From: Enterocola sp045611845
Lineage (GTDB): Bacteria; Bacteroidota; Bacteroidia; Bacteroidales; Paludibacteraceae
Assembly: GCA_045611845.1 (NCBI GenBank)
Contig: JAZKXZ010000032.1
Coordinates: forward strand, 1-40,282
DNA length: 40,282 nt
Direction of reading: 5' to 3'
Each line of letters begins with the position of its first letter. Position 1 is the stretch's first letter. Under the pieces are notes generated by a model. The model was not told the DNA's origin. It did not search any database and saw nothing but the letters and a program-made list of their open reading frames with translations. Below, in pieces: positions 8,780-16,457 of this stretch. The position numbers and the translations under genes were made by a program.

Positions 8780-8806
8780 GGATTAAAAGGGGCTAAACTT
8801 TAATCC
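8780..8806 (+). promoter_or_regulatory. Stem-loop at the 5' end of the pckA leader
   Basis: GGATTAAA (8780-8787) pairs with TTTAATCC (8799-8806) around an 11-base loop, starting at the predicted first transcribed base. It could stabilise the mRNA; no terminator T-run follows. Confidence 0.5.
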
Positions 8807-8862
8807 TAATAAAAAGAGAGTTAAAAAACTTATTATAAATTCACTAAATTAATTAAATTAAA

Positions 8863-10467
8863 ATGGCAAATTTAGATTTAAGCAAGTACGGTATTACCGA
8901 CGTGAAAGAAATTCTTCACAACCCTTCTTACGAAGTTCTTTTTGAAGAAGAAACTAAAGAAGGTCTAGAAGGTTATGAGAAAGGACAATTAACAGAGCTT
9001 GACACTGTTAACGTAATGACTGGTATCTATACAGGTCGTTCTCCTAAAGACAAATTCTTCGTTAAAAATGAAGCTAGCGAAGACAGCGTATGGTGGACTT
9101 CTGAAGAATACAAAAACGACAACAAACCATGTTCAGAAGAAGCTTGGGCAGACCTTAAAGCTAAAGCTGTTAAACAACTTTCTGGCAGACGTCTATTCGT
9201 TGTTGATACATTCTGCGGTACTAACGAAAGCACTCGCTTAAAAGTACGTTTCATCGTAGAAGTAGCATGGCAAGCTCACTTCGTAACAAACATGTTCATC
9301 CGTCCTACAGCTGAAGAACTAGCTGCTTACGGCGAACCAGACTTCGTTTGCTACAACGCTGCTAAAGCTAAAGTTGACAACTATAAAGAACTAGGTTTAA
9401 ATTCAGAAACTGCTACTGTATTCAACCTAAAAACTAACGAACAAGTTATCCTTAACACATGGTACGGTGGTGAAATGAAGAAAGGTATCTTCTCTTTAAT
9501 GAACTACTTCAACCCACTTAAAGGTATCGCTTCTATGCACTGTTCTGCTAACACCAATATGGAAGGTACTAGCTCAGCTATCTTCTTTGGTCTATCAGGT
9601 ACAGGTAAAACAACTCTTTCTACAGACCCAAAACGTCTTCTAATCGGTGACGACGAACACGGTTGGGACGACGAAGGTGTATTCAACTATGAAGGTGGTT
9701 GCTACGCTAAAGTTATCAACCTAGACAAAGAAAGCGAACCAGACATTTACAACGCTATCAAACGTAACGCACTTCTAGAAAACGTTACTGTTGACGCTAA
9801 CGGTAAAATCGACTTCACAGATAAGAGCGTAACAGAAAATACTCGTGTTTCTTATCCTATCGATCACATCAACAACATCGCAGTACCTTCAAAAGGTCCT
9901 CACGCTCAACAAGTAATTTTCTTATCTGCTGACGCATTCGGTGTGTTACCTCCAGTATCAATCTTAACACCAGAACAAACTCAATACTACTTCCTATCTG
10001 GTTTCACCGCTAAATTAGCTGGTACAGAACGTGGTATTACTGAGCCGACTCCAACATTCTCTGCTTGCTTCGGTGCAGCATTCTTAAGCTTACACCCAAC
10101 AAAATACGGTGAAGAACTAGTTAAGAGAATGGAAAAAGTAGGTGCTAAAGCTTACTTAGTAAACACTGGCTGGAACGGTACAGGTAAACGTATCTCTATT
10201 AAAGATACTCGTGGTATTATCGACGCTATCTTAGATGGTTCTATCAACAACGCTCCAACTAAGAAAATCCCATTCTTCGACTTCGAAGTACCAACCGAAC
10301 TTCCAGGCGTAGATCCTAACATTCTTGACCCACGCGACACTTACGAATGTGCTTGCCAATGGGAAGAAAAAGCTAAAGACTTATCAGAACGTTTCATCAA
10401 AAACTTCAACAAGTTCACTGGTAACGAAGCTGGTAAAGCTCTAGTTGCAGCTGGTCCTCAACTATAA
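8863..10467 (+). CDS. pckA: Phosphoenolpyruvate carboxykinase (ATP)
   Basis: Interconverts oxaloacetate and PEP using ATP/ADP. In anaerobic Bacteroidales it commonly works toward oxaloacetate for succinate fermentation (family knowledge). 534 residues, normal size. Motifs: GRSPKDKFFV near the N-terminus; NTWYGGEMKKG; the P-loop GLSGTGKTTLSTD at about 242-254; GDDEHGWDDEGVFNYEGGCYAK with metal-binding residues; FSACFGAAFL; NTGWNGTGKRISI. The GC-containing, low-variety codons (GCT, AAC, TTC, GAC) resemble those of the lipoprotein at 3383 and suggest high expression. It has its own consensus promoter, an 80-base leader with a 5' stem-loop, and its own terminator. Confidence 0.97.
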   Translation: MANLDLSKYGITDVKEILHNPSYEVLFEEETKEGLEGYEKGQLTELDTVNVMTGIYTGRSPKDKFFVKNEASEDSVWWTSEEYKNDNKPCSEEAWADLKAKAVKQLSGRRLFVVDTFCGTNESTRLKVRFIVEVAWQAHFVTNMFIRPTAEELAAYGEPDFVCYNAAKAKVDNYKELGLNSETATVFNLKTNEQVILNTWYGGEMKKGIFSLMNYFNPLKGIASMHCSANTNMEGTSSAIFFGLSGTGKTTLSTDPKRLLIGDDEHGWDDEGVFNYEGGCYAKVINLDKESEPDIYNAIKRNALLENVTVDANGKIDFTDKSVTENTRVSYPIDHINNIAVPSKGPHAQQVIFLSADAFGVLPPVSILTPEQTQYYFLSGFTAKLAGTERGITEPTPTFSACFGAAFLSLHPTKYGEELVKRMEKVGAKAYLVNTGWNGTGKRISIKDTRGIIDAILDGSINNAPTKKIPFFDFEVPTELPGVDPNILDPRDTYECACQWEEKAKDLSERFIKNFNKFTGNEAGKALVAAGPQL

Positions 10468-10491
10468 TAGTATATTGACCTAAAATAAGAG

Positions 10492-10533
10492 AAGAGGAAG
10501 TTTCGCATTATTGTGAACTTCCTCTTTTTTTTT
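10492..10533 (+). terminator. Intrinsic terminator of pckA
   Basis: AAGAGGAAGTT (10492-10502) pairs with AACTTCCTCTT (10516-10526), followed by a T-run to 10533. Confidence 0.9.
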
Positions 10534-10578
10534 AATAGACATAACGAGCATAGCGAGTTATAACTACTAACTTTTTAA

Positions 10579-11298
10579 ATGTACACAGAATTAATTAAAA
10601 AATACAACAACATGCAGTACTTCACCACCGACCCTGTGGCTGTGGTAAAGATGTGTACAGAAAAGAAAGACATTGAAATAATGGCAGTGATTTGCTCATG
10701 GCTTGCATACGGGAACAGACTGCAAATCAACAAAAAATGCCATTTCGCATACAATTTAATGTGTGGCGAGCCATACAAATACCTTTTGTCAAAAGATTGG
10801 CAAACTTATAAAACAGACAATAATTCGTTCTACAGATTATTCAAATTTTCAGATTTTTATAATCTAATGAACTCACTATATAAAATTTACACCGAGCACA
10901 GTGACCTTGAAGAATACATTAACTTCTTCATAGAGCAGAACAGCAACGCAGACTATCTTGACGCATTAATTGCAGGCATAAAAGCAAACGGCATTCCTAA
11001 AAACAAACAATCTGCTTGCAAAAGACTTTGCCTTATGCTTCGTTGGCTTATAAGAGAAGATGGTATTGTTGATTTAGGCATTTGGAAATCACTCGACAAA
11101 ACTAAACTTTATATTCCACTCGACGTCCATGTTAATAGAGTATCTCGTAAACTTGGACTTTTAAAAAGGAACGCAACCGACTTTAAGGCTGTGCAAGAAT
11201 TAACCGAAAACTGCAGTAAATATTACCCAGAAGACCCTACTATTATGGATTTTGCACTATTTGGTAGTGGATTTACAGAGAAAATAACTGAAGGATAA
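10579..11298 (+). CDS. TIGR02757 (DUF2400) family protein
   Basis: 239 residues matching the TIGR02757 family of Bacteroidetes, Chlorobi and others: MAVICSWLAYGNRLQI, CKRLCLMLRWLIREDGIVDLG, LYIPLDVHVNRVSRKLGLL and PEDPTIMDFALFG. The helix-hairpin-helix-like C-terminal part and PLDVH resemble the DNA glycosylase superfamily, but activity is not established. It is followed 6 bases later by the T9SS plug gene, so cotranscription is likely. No consensus promoter is visible in the 45 bases after the pckA terminator. The start at 10579 is the first Met; the alternative Met at codon 12 is less likely because conserved sequence begins before it. Confidence 0.85.
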   Translation: MYTELIKKYNNMQYFTTDPVAVVKMCTEKKDIEIMAVICSWLAYGNRLQINKKCHFAYNLMCGEPYKYLLSKDWQTYKTDNNSFYRLFKFSDFYNLMNSLYKIYTEHSDLEEYINFFIEQNSNADYLDALIAGIKANGIPKNKQSACKRLCLMLRWLIREDGIVDLGIWKSLDKTKLYIPLDVHVNRVSRKLGLLKRNATDFKAVQELTENCSKYYPEDPTIMDFALFGSGFTEKITEG

Positions 11299-11304
11299 AT
11301 AACA

Positions 11305-12573
11305 ATGAGAAATTTACTAGTAATATTATTTAGTATATTAGCATGTGCGGCTCATGCTCAGACCTACTATACCCAATCTCTAAAGAAAAACATTAAGTCT
11401 GTACAGATAAATAATTATTTCAAAGCCCCACACTATCCTGTAATTTCTCTTGAAGAAGACGAATTCGTTACTCTAAAATTTGACGATTTATCAAATAAAG
11501 AAGAAACCTACACTTACAAAATAGTACATTGCAACGCCACCTGGGAAAATTCAAACATTAGCGAAAGCGAATATTTAGATGGATTTTATACAGGATACAT
11601 TTCGCCCAAAAGTACATCTACAAATACATATTTTCCATATTGCCATTATGAACTAAACTTCCCAAACGAAGACTGCAAACCAATAATTTCTGGCAATTAT
11701 GTTATTCTTATATACGAAGACAACAATGAACTCCCTATTTTGAGTGCATGCTTTTCAGTAGTAGAACCAAAAGTAGCATTAAATGCACAATCTACCCCAC
11801 TTACAGTATTATCGTATAAAGACACATACCAACAAGTTGATATTGAGGTGGATTATGCCGATTATAATATCTCTCAACCTGCAAATGAGATAAAAATATT
11901 GGTACGTCAAAACCAAAGAATTGACAACCAAGTTTACTTAAACGATGCAAACTACTACGAACACAAAAAAATTAAATATACAAACAATAAAAATCTGATT
12001 TTTGAAGCAGGCAACGACTATAGAAGTTTTGACATTTCGTCTGAATTTATTCTAAGCGACCAAGTAGAAAGCATTGAATATTTTAAACCTTATTTTCATG
12101 CAACACTATATCCAGACGTATATCGAAAAACAGGAGAATTTTACTATCATCCAGACGTAAATGGCCGATATATTGTTAATTTGCAAAATTCTTGGGATAG
12201 CGATAGCGAAGCCGACTACTATTTCACTCACTTTAGCCTTCCTGCAGAAGAACCATTTTTTAATGCTAAAGTATATATAATTGGCGAGCTCACAGGAAAT
12301 AAACTTTCATCCGAAGGTCTAATGACCTATAACCCACAAAATAGAAGATACGAAAAAGATATGCTTCTGAAACAAGGGGGCTACAATTACCTATATGCTG
12401 TGGTTCCATACGGTAGCAATTCTACTGCATTAAACAAAAATAACAACACCAAAGTAATGGAAACAGTAGAAGGCAATGCATGGGAAACAGAAAACGAATA
12501 CTCTATTTATGTTTACCACAGACCATTTGGATGCCGATACGACAAACTAATTGCATTCAGCAGCACTAAATAA
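11305..12573 (+). CDS. Type IX secretion system plug protein (DUF5103)
   Basis: 422 residues with a Sec signal peptide (cleavage probable at AHA/QTYY, residues 18-19). Early motifs fit the DUF5103/T9SS plug family: YYTQSLKKNIKSVQIN, YPVISLEEDEFVTLKFDDL, YTYKIVHCNATW and SEYLDGF. The second half contains FHATLYPDVYR, YYFTHFSLPAEEPF and VYIIGELTG. The family member Plug closes the SprA translocon channel of T9SS from the periplasm (family knowledge). It fits the T9SS sorting domain on the amylase at the start of the window. It lies 6 bases after the TIGR02757 gene. Other T9SS genes are not in the window. Confidence 0.85.
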   Translation: MRNLLVILFSILACAAHAQTYYTQSLKKNIKSVQINNYFKAPHYPVISLEEDEFVTLKFDDLSNKEETYTYKIVHCNATWENSNISESEYLDGFYTGYISPKSTSTNTYFPYCHYELNFPNEDCKPIISGNYVILIYEDNNELPILSACFSVVEPKVALNAQSTPLTVLSYKDTYQQVDIEVDYADYNISQPANEIKILVRQNQRIDNQVYLNDANYYEHKKIKYTNNKNLIFEAGNDYRSFDISSEFILSDQVESIEYFKPYFHATLYPDVYRKTGEFYYHPDVNGRYIVNLQNSWDSDSEADYYFTHFSLPAEEPFFNAKVYIIGELTGNKLSSEGLMTYNPQNRRYEKDMLLKQGGYNYLYAVVPYGSNSTALNKNNNTKVMETVEGNAWETENEYSIYVYHRPFGCRYDKLIAFSSTK

Positions 12574-12574
12574 A

Positions 12575-12606
12575 CTTGTATAAGAAATATTTTTTCGCTA
12601 ATTTTG
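12575..12606 (+). promoter_or_regulatory. Bacteroidetes promoter of the response regulator
   Basis: CTTG (12575-12578, one mismatch to TTTG), 20-base spacer, TAATTTTG (12599-12606). It ends 25 bases before the start codon at 12632. Confidence 0.7.
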
Positions 12607-12631
12607 AATGCTTTTATAAAATCAAACATCT

Positions 12632-13345
12632 ATGCAAAAAGAAAGAATTTTAGTAGTTGACGACGAAGAAGATTTGTGCGAGATTCTTCAGTTCAACTTA
12701 GAACAAGCAGGTTATATTGTAGATGTGGCATATTCTGCCGAAGAAGTTATAGAGAAGAAACTTTATGACTACGATTTGTTTATGCTAGACATTATGATGG
12801 GCGAAATCTCAGGTTTCAAGCTTGCTATGCACCTAAAAAAATTGGAAGAATCAGCAAACACTCCTATCATATTCCTAACAGCAAAAGATACTGAAACCGA
12901 TAAACTTAGAGGTTTCTCTGTGGGCGCAGACGACTACATTAGCAAACCTTATTCTATAAACGAGGTTATGGCTAGGGTAAAAGCCGTATTAAACAGAACT
13001 ATTCGAAAAAATGCTGCCATAGCAACCAATCAAAAAGCAGTAAAACCAAACCAAGATGAAATATTAGAATTTGAAGATTTAAAACTAAATCTTACACAAA
13101 AAAATCTAATTATCAAGGGAGAAGAAGTAATTCTTACCAAAAGAGAATTTGAACTACTTAAATTATTCCTTAAATGTAAGAATATGGTACTTTCTCGCGA
13201 ACAACTTGCCGAAGAAGTTTGGAAAGAAGAAAGTTTTATTCAAGGCAGAACCATAGACGTAAACATTACAAGACTTCGTAAAAAGATAAAACCATACGAT
13301 AAGAATTTGATTACGAGACAAGGGTATGGTTACATTTTTCAATAG
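12632..13345 (+). CDS. OmpR/PhoB-family response regulator
   Basis: 237 residues. Receiver domain 1-125 with the acidic pocket DD (10-11), phospho-acceptor Asp53 in FMLDIMMGE, the Thr of FLTAKDT and Lys in ISKPYS. A linker at ~128-145 is followed by a winged-helix DNA-binding domain (~147-237) with LTKREFELLKLF and GRTIDVNITRLRKKI. No histidine kinase gene is adjacent, so it is an orphan here; the partner and targets cannot be read from the sequence. It has its own promoter and terminator and is therefore separate from the T9SS plug gene upstream. Confidence 0.93.
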   Translation: MQKERILVVDDEEDLCEILQFNLEQAGYIVDVAYSAEEVIEKKLYDYDLFMLDIMMGEISGFKLAMHLKKLEESANTPIIFLTAKDTETDKLRGFSVGADDYISKPYSINEVMARVKAVLNRTIRKNAAIATNQKAVKPNQDEILEFEDLKLNLTQKNLIIKGEEVILTKREFELLKLFLKCKNMVLSREQLAEEVWKEESFIQGRTIDVNITRLRKKIKPYDKNLITRQGYGYIFQ

Positions 13346-13351
13346 AGTTAG

Positions 13352-13379
13352 GAGTTAGGAGTTTTCCTAACTCTTTTTT
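13352..13379 (+). terminator. Intrinsic terminator of the response regulator
   Basis: GAGTTAGGA (13352-13360) pairs with TCCTAACTC (13365-13373), with a T6 tail. The left arm is part of a GTTAGGA heptamer duplication (13347-13360). Confidence 0.85.
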
Positions 13380-13408
13380 ATTAGAAATCTATTTTAAAAG
13401 AGGAATTT

Positions 13409-13425
13409 CTGGCACGGAATTTGCA
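13409..13425 (+). promoter_or_regulatory. Sigma-54 (RpoN) promoter of htpG, full consensus
   Basis: CTGGCACGGAATTTGCA matches all 17 positions of YTGGCACGRNNNTTGCW, with GG at -24 (13411-13412) and GC at -12 (13423-13424) separated by exactly 10 bases. Transcription is expected near 13436, about 34 bases before the htpG start codon. No TAnnTTTG promoter is seen in the same gap. Confidence 0.88.
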
Positions 13426-13469
13426 GTAGATTATGTGTAACAAGAAAATAATTAAATAAACATCATTAT

Positions 13470-15527
13470 ATGAAACAAGGTAATATTGGAGTAACATCGG
13501 AAAATATATTTCCAGTTATTAAAAAATTTTTATACAGCGACCACGAAATTTTCCTTCGTGAAATAGTTTCAAACGCTGTTGATGCCACACAAAAACTTAA
13601 AACACTAGCTTCTGTAGGCGAGTTTAAAGGAGAAATTGGCGAAGCTGTTGTAAGAGTAAAAATAGACAAAGATGCTAAAACACTTACAATTTCCGACCGC
13701 GGCATTGGTATGACTGCAGAAGAAATTGACAAATATATCAACCAAATTGCATTCTCTGGTGCAGAAGAATTCTTAGACAAATATAAAGATGACGCAAACG
13801 CTATTATTGGTCACTTTGGTTTAGGCTTCTATTCTTCTTTTATGGTTTCTAAAAAGGTAGAAATCATTAGTAAATCTTATAAAGAAGGTGCAAAAGCAGT
13901 AAAATGGTCTTGCGAAGGCAACCCAGACTACACCATGGAAGAAATTGAAAAGGCAGACCGTGGTACTGATATTGTTCTTTATATAGATGAAGAAAACGAA
14001 AACTTCCTTGAAGAAGGCAAAATCAACGAACTTTTAAATAAATATTGCAAGTTCCTTGCTATTCCTATTGCCTTTGGCAAAAAGAACGAATGGAAAGATG
14101 GTAAAAACGTAGAAACAGACGAAGATAATATCGTTAACAATACAGAACCTGCATGGGTGAAAAAACCAGCCGATTTAAAAGATGAAGATTACAGCAAATT
14201 TTATCGTGAGCTTTATCCTTTTGGCGAAGACCCACTATTCCATATCCACTTAAACGTGGATTATCCATTCAACCTAACAGGTATTTTATACTTCCCTAAG
14301 GTTAAAAACAATATTGAGTTACAAAGAAACAAAATTCAACTATACTGCAACCAAGTGTTTGTTACAGATAGCGTAGAAGGTATTGTACCAGATTTCCTAA
14401 CTCTGCTTCACGGTGTAATCGACTCTCCAGATATTCCTCTAAACGTGAGCCGTTCATACCTACAAAGTGACGGTAACGTGAAGAAAATCTCTAGTCACAT
14501 TACTAAAAAAGTAGCAGACAGACTTCAAGAAATTTTCAAAGCAGAACGTACAGAATTTGAAAACAAATGGGACAGCCTAAAAATTTTCATCAATTATGGT
14601 ATGCTAACTGATGAAAAATTCTACGAACGTGCTGTGAAATTCAATTTATTTAAAAATACCGACGGTAAATATTTCACCGCAGAAGAATACAAAGCACTTA
14701 CCGAAACAAACCAAACAGATAAAGATGGCAATCTAATCTATCTTTATACAAACGACACTGAGCAACAATATAGCTACATTGAAGCTGCTAAGGCAAAAGG
14801 TTACGACGTGCTTGTATTCGACGGTCAGTTCGACGTTCATATGGCATCTATGCTAGAACAAAAGAATGAAAAAACTAGATACGTGAGAGTAGATAGCAAC
14901 GTGATTGACAGAATTATCGTAAAAGAAGATGCTTCTAAAGTGGAACTTACAGCCGACGAAATGAATGCTCTTTCTAAAGTATTCACTGCAGAAACTCCTC
15001 AAATGAAAGACACCAACTTTATGGTTAGCTTCGAATCTCTTGGCGAAGATGCAATGCCAATGATGGTAACTCAACAAGAGTTTATGCGTAGAATGAAAGA
15101 AATGGCAGCACTACAAGGCGGTATGATGTCTTTCTATGGCCAAATGCCAGACTCTTATAACCTAGTAGTTAATACAGACCACGAGTTGATAAAATCTTTG
15201 ATAGACAAGATAAGCCAAAGCACAATGGCTCAAGTAGCTCCGCTTAATAATGAAATTTCTACTCTTCAAGCTACCGTTAACAAAATTAACGAAATGAATA
15301 AAGACAAAAAAGATGAAGAAATTGCGGAAGCGGATAAAGAAATTATCAAAGAAAACAACGATAAAATTAGCGGACTAAATAGCCAAAAAGACGAAATCTA
15401 TAAGGATTTCGCTAAAAAAGAAGATATGGTTCGCCAAATCATAGACCTTGCTCTGCTTGCAAATAACATGCTAAAAGGCGAAGCTTTAAGCAAATTTGTG
15501 AAACGTAGCACAAGTTTTATAAAATAA
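13470..15527 (+). CDS. htpG: Molecular chaperone HtpG (Hsp90)
   Basis: ATP-dependent cytosolic chaperone. 685 residues with the N-terminal GHKL ATPase domain (FLREIVSNAVDATQKLK with the catalytic Glu and Asn, ISDRGIGMTAEEI, GHFGLGFYSSFMV), a middle domain (YPFNLTGILYFPK, IPLNVSRSYLQSDGNVKKI) and a charged C-terminal dimerisation region. The length is slightly above E. coli HtpG because of an acidic/lysine-rich segment near residues 595-640 (MNKDKKDEEIAEADKE). The only recognisable promoter is a full-consensus sigma-54 site ending 44 bases upstream, unusual for a heat-shock gene. A tRNA gene and a large dyad follow the stop. Confidence 0.97.
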   Translation: MKQGNIGVTSENIFPVIKKFLYSDHEIFLREIVSNAVDATQKLKTLASVGEFKGEIGEAVVRVKIDKDAKTLTISDRGIGMTAEEIDKYINQIAFSGAEEFLDKYKDDANAIIGHFGLGFYSSFMVSKKVEIISKSYKEGAKAVKWSCEGNPDYTMEEIEKADRGTDIVLYIDEENENFLEEGKINELLNKYCKFLAIPIAFGKKNEWKDGKNVETDEDNIVNNTEPAWVKKPADLKDEDYSKFYRELYPFGEDPLFHIHLNVDYPFNLTGILYFPKVKNNIELQRNKIQLYCNQVFVTDSVEGIVPDFLTLLHGVIDSPDIPLNVSRSYLQSDGNVKKISSHITKKVADRLQEIFKAERTEFENKWDSLKIFINYGMLTDEKFYERAVKFNLFKNTDGKYFTAEEYKALTETNQTDKDGNLIYLYTNDTEQQYSYIEAAKAKGYDVLVFDGQFDVHMASMLEQKNEKTRYVRVDSNVIDRIIVKEDASKVELTADEMNALSKVFTAETPQMKDTNFMVSFESLGEDAMPMMVTQQEFMRRMKEMAALQGGMMSFYGQMPDSYNLVVNTDHELIKSLIDKISQSTMAQVAPLNNEISTLQATVNKINEMNKDKKDEEIAEADKEIIKENNDKISGLNSQKDEIYKDFAKKEDMVRQIIDLALLANNMLKGEALSKFVKRSTSFIK

Positions 15528-15539
15528 TTTAGAAAAAAA

Positions 15540-15589
15540 GTGAGTGTAAATTTTGGTAGTATAAAAAAAAGTATTACCTTTGCACTCAC
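15540..15589. promoter_or_regulatory. Large imperfect dyad spanning the tRNA-Arg promoter
   Basis: Outer arms GTGAGTGTAAA (15540-15550) and TTTGCACTCAC (15579-15589) pair with one G-U. Inner arms GGTAGTAT (15555-15562) and GTATTACC (15571-15578) pair with two G-U. The loop is A8 and a T4 bulge lies on the left. The -33 and -7 boxes of the tRNA promoter fall in opposite arms. It may end htpG mRNA or act as an operator. Confidence 0.6.
15552..15582 (+). promoter_or_regulatory. Bacteroidetes promoter of tRNA-Arg
   Basis: TTTG (15552-15555), 19-base spacer, TACCTTTG (15575-15582), 16 bases before the mature tRNA 5' end. Confidence 0.8.
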
Positions 15590-15598
15590 TAAAACGAT

Positions 15599-15672
15599 GG
15601 CTGCATAGCTCAACTGAATAGAGCGTCACACTACGGATGTGAAGGTTACAGGTTTGAATCCTGTTGCGGTCA
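15599..15672 (+). tRNA. tRNA-Arg (anticodon ACG)
   Basis: A 74-base cloverleaf. Acceptor GGCTGCA pairs with TGCGGTC (two G-U pairs), discriminator A at 15672. D stem GCTC/GAGC, anticodon stem TCACA/TGTGA with loop CTACGGA (anticodon ACG, expected to be edited to ICG), variable loop AGGTT, T stem ACAGG/CCTGT. CCA is not encoded. Own promoter and terminator. Confidence 0.95.
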
Positions 15673-15678
15673 CAAAGC

Positions 15679-15709
15679 AAACGGAACCTTCAAAAAGGTT
15701 CCGTTTTTT
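15679..15709 (+). terminator. Intrinsic terminator of tRNA-Arg
   Basis: 12-bp perfect arms, AAACGGAACCTT (15679-15690) and AAGGTTCCGTTT (15695-15706), followed by Ts to 15709. Confidence 0.92.
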
Positions 15710-15762
15710 GTTTAAAATATAAACTTTTTACAAAAAGAAAAGTCGTAGTAATTGATAAACTT

Positions 15763-15786
15763 ATTATAAATCCAATTATAAATCCA
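15763..15786. repeat. 12-bp tandem duplication
   Basis: ATTATAAATCCA occurs twice head to tail (15763-15774, 15775-15786), with a degenerate third start (ATTTTAAA) directly after, in the leader of the secreted protein gene. Confidence 0.8.
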
Positions 15787-15805
15787 ATTTTAAATTTATT
15801 ACAAA

Positions 15806-16387
15806 ATGAAAAAACTATTATTTTTTGCATTAAGCATGCTAATCGCTCTTCCTACAATGGCAGAAGATGTAAAATCATGGAATTTTAAAAACAATGAAGA
15901 CGGCGAATGTGTTGTTGATATTGTTATCCCAACAGAAAAAGACCAAGCATCTGCACTTAAAGCAGTAAAAGTTGCTATCAACAAAATCAATCTTTCTGCA
16001 AGAAACCTTGTTTCTTCTACAGATAGCACACTTACCTATCACATCGTAAAAAACACCAAAATGCGTTACAATCCATTTGCTGGCAACTTCACTGAAAACA
16101 TGTCTATCAATTTATTGGTATCATATTCAGAAAACAGCATTAAACTTCACTGCACAGAACTAACAGTGATTTGCGATTACAACGGATACGGTAGCAAATC
16201 TACCTCTAAAGCATTCTCTGCTAGAATTGACGAATATAATGACTGCGCAGAAAAATTAAGCAACGGTTCCGCAAAAGGCAAAGAGAAAAAAGAATGCAAA
16301 GAAGAAATTAAAAATATCAACAGCGAATTAAATATGTGCCAAAAAGAATTTGATACCTTAGTAAAAGAAATTCAAAAAGCACTATAA
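15806..16387 (+). CDS. Small secreted protein, DUF4468-like TBP fold possible
   Basis: 193 residues with a Sec signal peptide (cleavage probable after PTMA, residue ~19). The mature part pairs a helix (KDQASALKAVKVAINKINL) with beta strands (STLTYHIVKNTKMRYNPFAGNF, MSINLLVSY, SIKLHCTEL), which resembles the DUF4468 (TBP-like fold) proteins of Bacteroidetes; this assignment is tentative. The C-terminal ~60 residues are lysine/glutamate-rich and probably coiled coil. It stands alone between the tRNA-Arg terminator and a bidirectional terminator. No consensus promoter was found in its 96-base leader, which holds a 12-bp tandem duplication. Confidence 0.7.
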   Translation: MKKLLFFALSMLIALPTMAEDVKSWNFKNNEDGECVVDIVIPTEKDQASALKAVKVAINKINLSARNLVSSTDSTLTYHIVKNTKMRYNPFAGNFTENMSINLLVSYSENSIKLHCTELTVICDYNGYGSKSTSKAFSARIDEYNDCAEKLSNGSAKGKEKKECKEEIKNINSELNMCQKEFDTLVKEIQKAL

Positions 16388-16407
16388 TAAAACCTTACTA
16401 TAAAAAT

Positions 16408-16439
16408 AAAGGGCGACTTCCTTAGTGAAATCGCCCTTT
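16408..16439. terminator. Bidirectional terminator
   Basis: AAAGGGCGA (16408-16416) pairs with TCGCCCTTT (16431-16439), with more pairing inside. Shared by the secreted protein gene and the convergent amylase. Confidence 0.85.
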
Positions 16440-16457
16440 TCTTATTTTATATTTACA

